From: Diplolepis rosae
Taxonomy: Eukaryota > Arthropoda > Insecta > Hymenoptera > Diplolepididae
DNA: 64,000 nt
Reading direction: 5' to 3'
Assembly: GCA_030998225.1 (NCBI GenBank)
Contig: JAPYXD010000727.1
Span: 3,410,001-3,474,000, forward strand
Shown here in pieces: positions 50,301-59,300 of this stretch. The position numbers and the translations under genes are program-made. The notes beneath the pieces were generated by a model that did no database searches, was not told where the DNA came from, and worked only from the letters and a program-made list of their open reading frames with translations. Every line of letters starts with the position of its first letter. The stretch's first letter is position 1.

Positions 50301-53300
50301 AAGTTCGTGTAAGATATCTTTTTTATTTTACAAATTATCTTTCTGAAAATTTGGAAAATACAACAGAAAACGATAAAGAACGTCTGTCAACTACATTTGA
50401 GTGAAAATTTGAAAAAATGTTTACAGTTAAGTGTAATTATCGATAAATCTTCTCATTTTATTTAAAACGTTTCCGAAAAAGAAGTTAACAAACGTGCTTT
50501 ATTGTCTTTTGTTCCGTTTCACAAATTTTTAAAAAGATGTTTTGTGAATTAAAAAAATTATCTCAGATGAACGAATTTATCTATAATTTAGACACGTGGC
50601 CCAATTTATCCTTGGCTTTATGGCCATGCTCTCTAAAATTTGAATCAGTCAAAATCTACTGATTATCAGTGAAATTTGACTGATTCAAATAGCTAAAAAG
50701 AGGTTACTGTAAATCAGTCAAATTTCACTGATTATTTCAGTGAAAATTTGACTGATTCAGATTTAGAGAGTAGATCAACCAGATTATGTGACAAACTTCC
50801 TGTACAAGCTCGTGTAAGATAACTTTTTTATTTTACAAATTATCTTTCTGAAAATTTGGAAAATACAACAGAAAACGATAAAGAACTGCATAACGTTTGT
50901 CAACTACATTTGAGTGAAAATTTGAAAAAATGTTTACAGTTAAGTGTAATTATCGATAAATCTTCTCATTTTATTTAAAACGTTTACGAAAACAAGTTAA
51001 CAAACGTGCTTTATTGTCTTTTGTTCCGTTTCACAAATTTTTAAAAAGATGTTTTGTGAATTAAAAAAGTTATCTTACATGAACGAATAAATGTATAATT
51101 TAGTCACGTGATCCGATTGATCCATAGCCTTAAAAATTCTCATCAAGTCATTACCTGGGCTCGAGAATCCAGTATTTTCCAGAGGCTGTATTAGATTCAA
51201 CTGGTATATATACGTTGCGAAATGGTTACTGGATTTTTTCTAAAAAAGAGTATACCTATTTAGCGCGATATAAGTCAGTTTCGTTTCCTGTTTACAATGA
51301 TTTTACGAGAGATGTAAGCAATTTTTTTACAGACATTCTATATGTAGACACTACGTACTACCATTTTCTTTTTTTTGTATAAAAATCTATCATAAATTTG
51401 AAGACAAGCACTATACTAAATTTAAAATTCAAAAAAATATTTAAATTGTTTTTAAAATATAGATCTATTATAAATTTCTAATATATAAATTATAGCCGTC
51501 AATATAAAAAATTAAACCTTTGAATGTCAGTTCCTTATAAATATGAAAATTTTAATTATAATATATTTACATATTTCGTATTTTATACAAAGTTTGGTTC
51601 TTGAAAATCATCATCGTACTCTATTTTAATAGACAGTGAGCATTGATTTTAAATAGCATGTTGCCTACGATGCGGTAGAAGATGCAGCAATTGCACGTTT
51701 CTTCTGGCAAGGTTGGCAAATCAATGAAACTTCCAACAAGTCAGTACATGACCTTCTCCATCTGACAATGTCAAGGTGGGACCATTTTTGGCATGAGAAT
51801 AATTTACACATAATTAACATCTTATCCTTTCTTAAGCCTTCTTGACTCCAGATTTCGTATTCAGATATGTTGAAGGACGAAATATAACACTGACATGTCC
51901 TTTAATTCAAATATAGAATTCAGACGAAATGTGAGTCTATGCAACAGAAACTTGTTTGTCTCAATGAAAATTAATCTTTCTGTAAAAAAAGAAAAAAAAC
52001 GGATAAAATTAATTTAAAATTAAATGGTTGAGTTCGATATTTTTGCCACTGCCTACATTATCGGAGGATCATTAGTCGCTTATCAGATAGGATACGTCTC
52101 CGACAGGTGTTCTCGTAGACAATTTCAAAATCTTATACCGCAATAATGCAAATTAAATCCAAATTTAAAGAATTTTAAATTTTTCTGTGGAAGAAAAGAA
52201 CGCTTTCGACTGCGCTGGGATACGAGCCCAAGTCTTTCGATTGCCGGTTTTTTGGCAAGTTGCATATCATTTTCTGTTTCTCTAATCACAAAGTAGAAGA
52301 GTATAAAAATATCTGGTATATATATCCCTTGAAACTTGAAGGGTCGACAGACTTACATCGCTGACATAAAATATTCACGCCGCTCAATATTGTCAATGTG
52401 ATAATAATAATTGTATATAAATATATTTTTCAGAGAGGTCATCATATGGTAAATTAAGACGAAAATATACTTTCCTTTAACGTTAAATCAATAACGAAGT
52501 TTGATTATTATAAGCATTGATTTTATACGTTGAAAGAGTGAAAAAGATGATTTCTTGTTTCTGTCTTCAAATTCTTTCTAACTCTAGTGTAAAAAGATGG
52601 ATGGGACAGAAAATATATTTCTTTGCCATTTTCATGAAATAGTCTATCGTGACAAGAATAAATAATCAGTCCATTACATCAATACTCTATTTTTATTCCG
52701 ATCCTATTGTCATCGATCAAATCACAATTTTAAAATTATGGTTAAGTAAAACTGAAAAAGGAAAGAAATCCTCAGAGAAAAGAATAAGATTATGATAATC
52801 AAAATAAATTAGTCCGAAAGAAACCCTTATTATTACTGATTGGAAATTATCACTATTTATCCAAATATTGAAGTCTAATTCATTTAGCTCCTTTTGACAG
52901 AAAATGTAAATTTGACATCTGTGCTAGATTATAGTTCAAGTTGCACTATTTACGTGTCTGGTGTAATGCAACTGTTTCAGGCAGTAGGAGTGGCTATTAT
53001 TCAAATGAGATAGATCCTCGTAAATGTCTCTTTGACAATCGTATTACTCAACTCAAAACTCCAAAGCCTATTGATCCGAATTTCAAAAGATCGAAACCGA
53101 AAATATTATACCCAAAAGTCATTAATATGAATTAATAAAAATTTTCCTGAATTAAAAACAATGGCTCCCATTTGGCAAGAAATCAGTCATTTTTTACTGA
53201 TTGCAATTAAAAAACATGTATTGTATGTGAATTAATATTTCTCTCGTGTATAAAATTATATTAGTTCATTTTTACATAAGACTTACTCTGCTGTGCAAAA

Positions 53301-56300
53301 GTCACCGGGCACTTGTCTTTAACCAATCACATAAAAGTTTCTAATTTATAGAATACCTAACAATTAATGTTTTCCTTAGAATAACATCAAAGGTAACAAA
53401 ATTCTGCATTTAAGATCGTATGGTATACCTTGACGTAACCAATTATATACGACTGCTTTATAATTAAAATAATAATTTAAAAAAATTTTCCGGAGAAGAC
53501 AGTAATGCCTTACATATTTCTGCATTGCTGTTTTGTTCGGAAAATTTTTTAAAATTATTATTTTATTAATGAAACGGTCGTATGTATAAATGGTAATGGC
53601 AGACATTACCACATAGCCTTAATGACCCCTAGACGAAGTGTTTTAGTCCATTATTAACGAAGATATTGCGAAAAAAGTCAAGATTTTAATACTTTTTTGC
53701 ATTTTAATCAACTCTTGAAACAATGAACATTTTTGAACTTTTCTCAGCTTATTATAAAGGTGAATTTACATAGACTATTAGCAACGTATCAGAAATATTT
53801 TCATAGATTTCTTATTAAGTCTATTAAAGTTAAAATTTAAAAAAACAACGTTGTGAGAATACAAGGGATACTTATACTTGAAAAATGGTTTTTAAAAATT
53901 ATAAAAATTCTACGCAAATCTTATTTAGAAATGAGTCAAGAAAAGTTAAAAAATATTCATTATTTCAAGAGATATTCAAAATTTAAAAAAGCTTTGAATT
54001 TTTGCATTCTTTGGCAATATTTTCGTTAATAATAAACTAAAACATTTTTTTTGGGGTCATTAAATGCAGATTTTTGTTACCTTCCATCTTATTCTGAGGA
54101 AAAAATGCATTGTTAGGTATTTTATAAATTAGAAGCTTTTATGAGAATCGTTAAAACAAGTGCCCGGCGACTTTTGCACAGCAGTTTATTTTCATTTATT
54201 TTATTTATACACATGTTGTATTCATTAAAATTGCAATTCTGTTGAATCAATGTAGATAAATTTAATATATAAATAAATATATAAATAATAAAATAATGAG
54301 TCAAGAAAAGTTAAAAAATATTCATTATTCAAAACTTATTCAAAATTTAAAAAAACTTTGAATTTTTGGCAATATCTAATTCCGAAGAAGACATCAATGC
54401 AGAATAATGGAACGCATCACTGTCTTCTCCGAAAAATTGGTTAAAATTACTATTTTATTAAGAAAGCGGTCATATGCAATTGGTGTCGTCAGACCCTACC
54501 ATGGCGCCTTAATACTGGACTTAAATATTTCGTTTTGAGGTTATTAAATGCAGAATTTTGTTACCTTTTATGTTATTCTAAGGAAAAAATTCATTGTTAG
54601 GTATTTTATAAATTATAAACTTTTATGTAAATCGTTAGAAACAAGTGCCCGGTGTTTTCTGCACAGCAGTGTAGATCGAAAAAAAGGCAGAGACAATCAA
54701 TTAATTTGTCTGAATTTACTAAATTTCGAAAGATTTCTCTCGTGGGAATTTGTTATAAGATGAAAAAATATGAGAGGAAAATAGATGGTGTTCTCTGAAG
54801 TGAGTAACTTTGATGAATTATTTTTCTCCTTGGATTACATAGGCGAATATCACGTGAAGAAAATTACCTGCAATAAGAAAGCCGTGTCAACAGGATACAA
54901 AAGGACAAAATTGAGAACCTCTGACTTAAAACAGCACTGCGTTCCAGATCGATAACCAACGCTACCCTTAAACTCGGAAACGTGGACCGATGTGAACGCA
55001 AAACTAAACGTCCCGGATTTTATTTCTTGCTCAAAGAAATTCTCTTCTTTTGTCTTTCATAATAGCGTGCGATCTTTGATGACATTGAGGATGAATTTTA
55101 ATGCTTCTAGGATCAAAGAGAGTATATACACTTCTAAATAAAAGATAGATCCTCTCTTAAGTGCACACTTCAAGAAAAATTGAATAGAAAAATCTTTATT
55201 CGACTTTACATAGTTTTTCGATACCTAGTAACTAATTATGACACAGTGCAATCAATATTGTAGATTTTCTAACGCTATTTTTGATAGCTCTCATAAATCC
55301 ATTGATCTATTCAAATTTCTTTAAAATTTTACTACTTTGTATTTAGTAGGAATGTATTTGAAAATCATTTCCAAAAGAAAGTTTGTAATCAAGAATAAAT
55401 AACTCCCAGAGGTAAAATGTGGCTTGGCAATCAGTTGTTTATGACTGATTCGACAGGCAATCAGTCAGAGACACCTGATTGCAAGCAACAAGTGCGCTAC
55501 AGATTTGAAATCTGTCAAATTTTAACTGATTCGTAATTTATAGATCACATACACACAGCGTGCATTCACACACAGTTTGTAAACCTACAATAAATCGATG
55601 AGATCAGTAACGTTATCCCGATAAATCTCACGATTTATGAATTGAGCGTTTACGTCTAGCAATGCCAAACAAAACGGGATTTCGAGCTATGTCATTTATA
55701 TATATATATATTTCTGTGTTTAATATAATAGAGAACTAGATAACTTTGAGTACATTTTTCAATATGAACGCAGGGTCAAACTTTCCGGGAGTCGGCTTTT
55801 TCAGAACTTTCCTTTATATATTTGAATAGTCCAAAAATTTGTACGTGATGAGAAAAAGTCAGAATTTTTCGAAAGCTTTCAAGTTAAGATATTCTTAAGA
55901 TGCGAAACGTTCCTTCAATTTCTCAACTCATACATAATTTTTCCAAAAAATGTCTGGAATTTTCTGTAAAATCATAAGTCGGTATTTACGAAAGTATCAA
56001 CTTTTCGAAATGCCGACTAGATGCTAGTCTATCCAAAAGGTGGATGAAAAAGCTTTTTTCATAGCGCCTCCTTTGAAAATCCGATTTTCGGTACCTGTAG
56101 AGCGGGTTGAAACTACCATTTTCAACCCTAGGGTTGAAAGTCGCTGTTTCAACCCGCTCCACAGTTAGAGCCAATCAGATTCTCAAAAGAGTTGCTATGA
56201 AAAATAGTATACATTACTCGAAACAAAACACAGCGAAAGCATTTCGTGTGATTGCAGCCCTCGTTTCACTCGGGCAGCAAACTTCACACTCATGCAATCG

Positions 56301-59300
56301 CTCTGTTTCGCCCCTTGTAATGTAATATACTATTTCACTCAACAAAATGTACGTGAAATTTGGTAAATTCACTGTTTTTCGAACAGAAATTGGCTTATCT
56401 CCGAAAGATCTCATGGTTTTATGAAAAGAATGATAGTAAATAATTCACAATTTCTTTTCGGCGATTAGATTTATGTGCTTGGTTCCCAGTTGTAATATTT
56501 TAAATCTGCCGAAGCTGTCAACCAAATAATGATAAAAAATTATTTGCCGATTTTTCAAATATTCGGCATTTTTGACTAAGTGCCTCGAGAATGATTTATA
56601 AAGACTTGAAAAGTAATCCAAATCGTCACCTGAAAATTTTTAATAAATATGGATAAGCTTTACGTATTTGTATTTAAATTTAATGTACTTTAACCAATTA
56701 ATCAGCATTCACAAAAGGTTCAAGCGTTAGTCATGAAAGTGTACACGGGAAGATTGAATAGTTTATTGATATGAGTCGGAAAACGGTTTTCGAGAAATTG
56801 TTTAATCGTAAATCTGACCTCCGGAAAAATAAATATTGTGATGTACCAAACAAAATTATATAATTGGCAAATTTTTCATATGGGTCGGCAACGAAATCTC
56901 CCCCTGAGGTTCGCTACGCCCCTGTATGAGCGTTTTCAACACTTTTTACATAGTTTTACAGGGCCAAAATTGAAAATGTTGCGACATTAATAAATTAAAA
57001 ATATTTCTAAATATCAGTTCACAAAATTCAGTTAAGCGACTTATAAAAAATGTATTGTATTTAACCGGAAAAATTATTTCAAAATCGGAAAATGACCGAG
57101 AATTTATTTCTAATATTTGAGAGTTCAGCTTGATGTCTTTATATTTTATCAATTTTTTAAATAGAATTCATTCCTCAAGAATTATTTTAAATCTAGAATT
57201 TCTCGAAACTGAAACATAAATATTTTCAAGTTTCATCCTTTTAAGTAACTATCACTTAGAAAATCATTAGAGATTGAATGCAAAGTGAAGACTTAACAAA
57301 ATGAATAATTTAGAATTCTCGTATATATGTGCCTTTGAACCAGAATGAGGGTTCTTGAGAAGTATCTACGTCCCCAAGTCTTTGATTACGAAAGACGGAT
57401 TCTACCAAACAGAAGTGAGTTTGCCAGGCTCTTATTTACAGCGAAGTCCCTCTTATTGGTCTCTTACGTGTGGGTGTCGATGTTGCAAACCCTCGAGGAG
57501 TAAAACTCTAGTGAAAGAAACCCAGAAAAAGGGAGGAAAAAATATAAAAAAAGCGGAAGAACAAAAGAGATTTAGTATTAAAATATGCTGACAAATTGAA
57601 AAACTGCAAACCAGTCGAAGTAAAGAATATAACAAATACGGTAAACAAAAGATATTAAAATAAATTGAAGATTTTTGTTATTGATATACTGTCAAATTTA
57701 TAAATAAGAGCCAGTTCATTTATTTCTCGAAACCATATCCTGTGGGTGTTCCCCGCCTGAGTCCTGGCAGATAGTGAAGGGGGATTATCCACCAAATATA
57801 CTTTACTATATCTTTATGTAACTATATATCTAAAAGTGTGATAAACCGACAGAACTTACACTCCGCCCCTTGAAAATTACCTTAGGGGAAAAATGTATAG
57901 TTGCTTCTCCAAATCACGTTTTGAGTTCATTAGTTAGCTTGAAAGTCTTTCTCTAATCTAATCTCATTCCATATCAAGATTCAGATTACTGAATATAAAA
58001 TGATTTATGAAATAATACTTATTATTGAATGATAAAATAACTTTAATTTCAGTTTTAGTTTGTAGTAATTATTTTCTTTTATGTGCAATTTCAAATAATT
58101 TATCTTCATTACATAGTTAATATGATTAAAGTACACTGCTGTGCAAAAGTCGCCGGGAACTTGTTTTTTACCGTTCACATAAAAGGTTCTAATTTATAAA
58201 ATACCTAACAATGCATTTTTTCCTCAGAATAAGATGGAAGGTAACAAAATTCTGCATTTAATGACCCCAACACGAAGTGTTTTAGTCGATTATTAAGGAA
58301 GATATTGCAAAAAAAGTCAAGATTTCAAAGTTTTTTTAACTTGAAACAATGAACATTTTTTAACCTTTTCTCAGCTTATTATAAAGGTTTTACATAGACT
58401 ATTATCAACGTATCAGAAATATTTTGATAGATTTTTTCTTGATACTATTAAAGTTAAAATTTAAAAAAACAAAGTTGTGAGAATACAATTGATTCTCATA
58501 GTTGAAAAATTGATTTTAAAAATTATGAAAATTAATAATATGAAAAAAATACAAAGCATCATTAAAAAATACAATAAAATTATTTTCAAAATTTCTTTCA
58601 CAAATTTGAAGTTATACAACTTGTTTGTTCTGAGCTAAGATTTTGGCTGCATTCAAGAAAACATTATTACAATTTACTTCTTACATTACTGACATTCTAC
58701 GATCAGTATCAAGTTGATGTTACTTGCATTATATAAAAAGTTTGTTTTACATTATTGAAAAAGAATTTTAAAAAGATTAATTTTTTATTTCAGAATTGGG
58801 ATATGAAATCTAGAGTGCGATAGTGTTGCGAACTAACGCAAGAGATTCGAATGTTTAAAATGAATTTTAATTTGCGCATAAAAGTGATTTTACGATTATT
58901 CTGTGAAGTTCGAAACAATAAGTGAATAATAAAAATGAGTATTTATTGAAAACAAAGTATTTCAGATAGAATTTTCATTGCATATATACAGCGGAAAAAC
59001 ATGTTTGTTGTTAAGGTAGTTCATCCACGAAAATTTGACCTGAAGCAAAAATAGATCATTTTGCTTCAAAGAATAGCAATATTATTATTGAAGGGCTAAT
59101 TTGAAGGAGAAAAGATCATTTTCTATGAAAAAAATTTGAAACATTAAAAAATAATGCATTTAACAAATGTTATTTGTATCAGAACTTTTTTTCTTATCGC
59201 TTCATACCAAATTTAAAAAAATGATTTGATAGTAATAAAGCACGGATCATTTTTTCAAGAAAAGGATTCTCTATACAACTTAACCGTTTCCAATTTTCTA

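Noticed and set aside
52200..52260. tRNA B-box-like GGCTCGTATCC on the minus strand
   Set aside because: No matching A box and no cloverleaf could be folded; a single 11-base match is expected by chance.
57355..57591. 78-codon frame with a Cys-rich patch and Lys-rich tail
   Set aside because: No family recognised, no splice sites joining it to Tusp, and opposite strand to Tusp; kept only as an unassigned intron segment.
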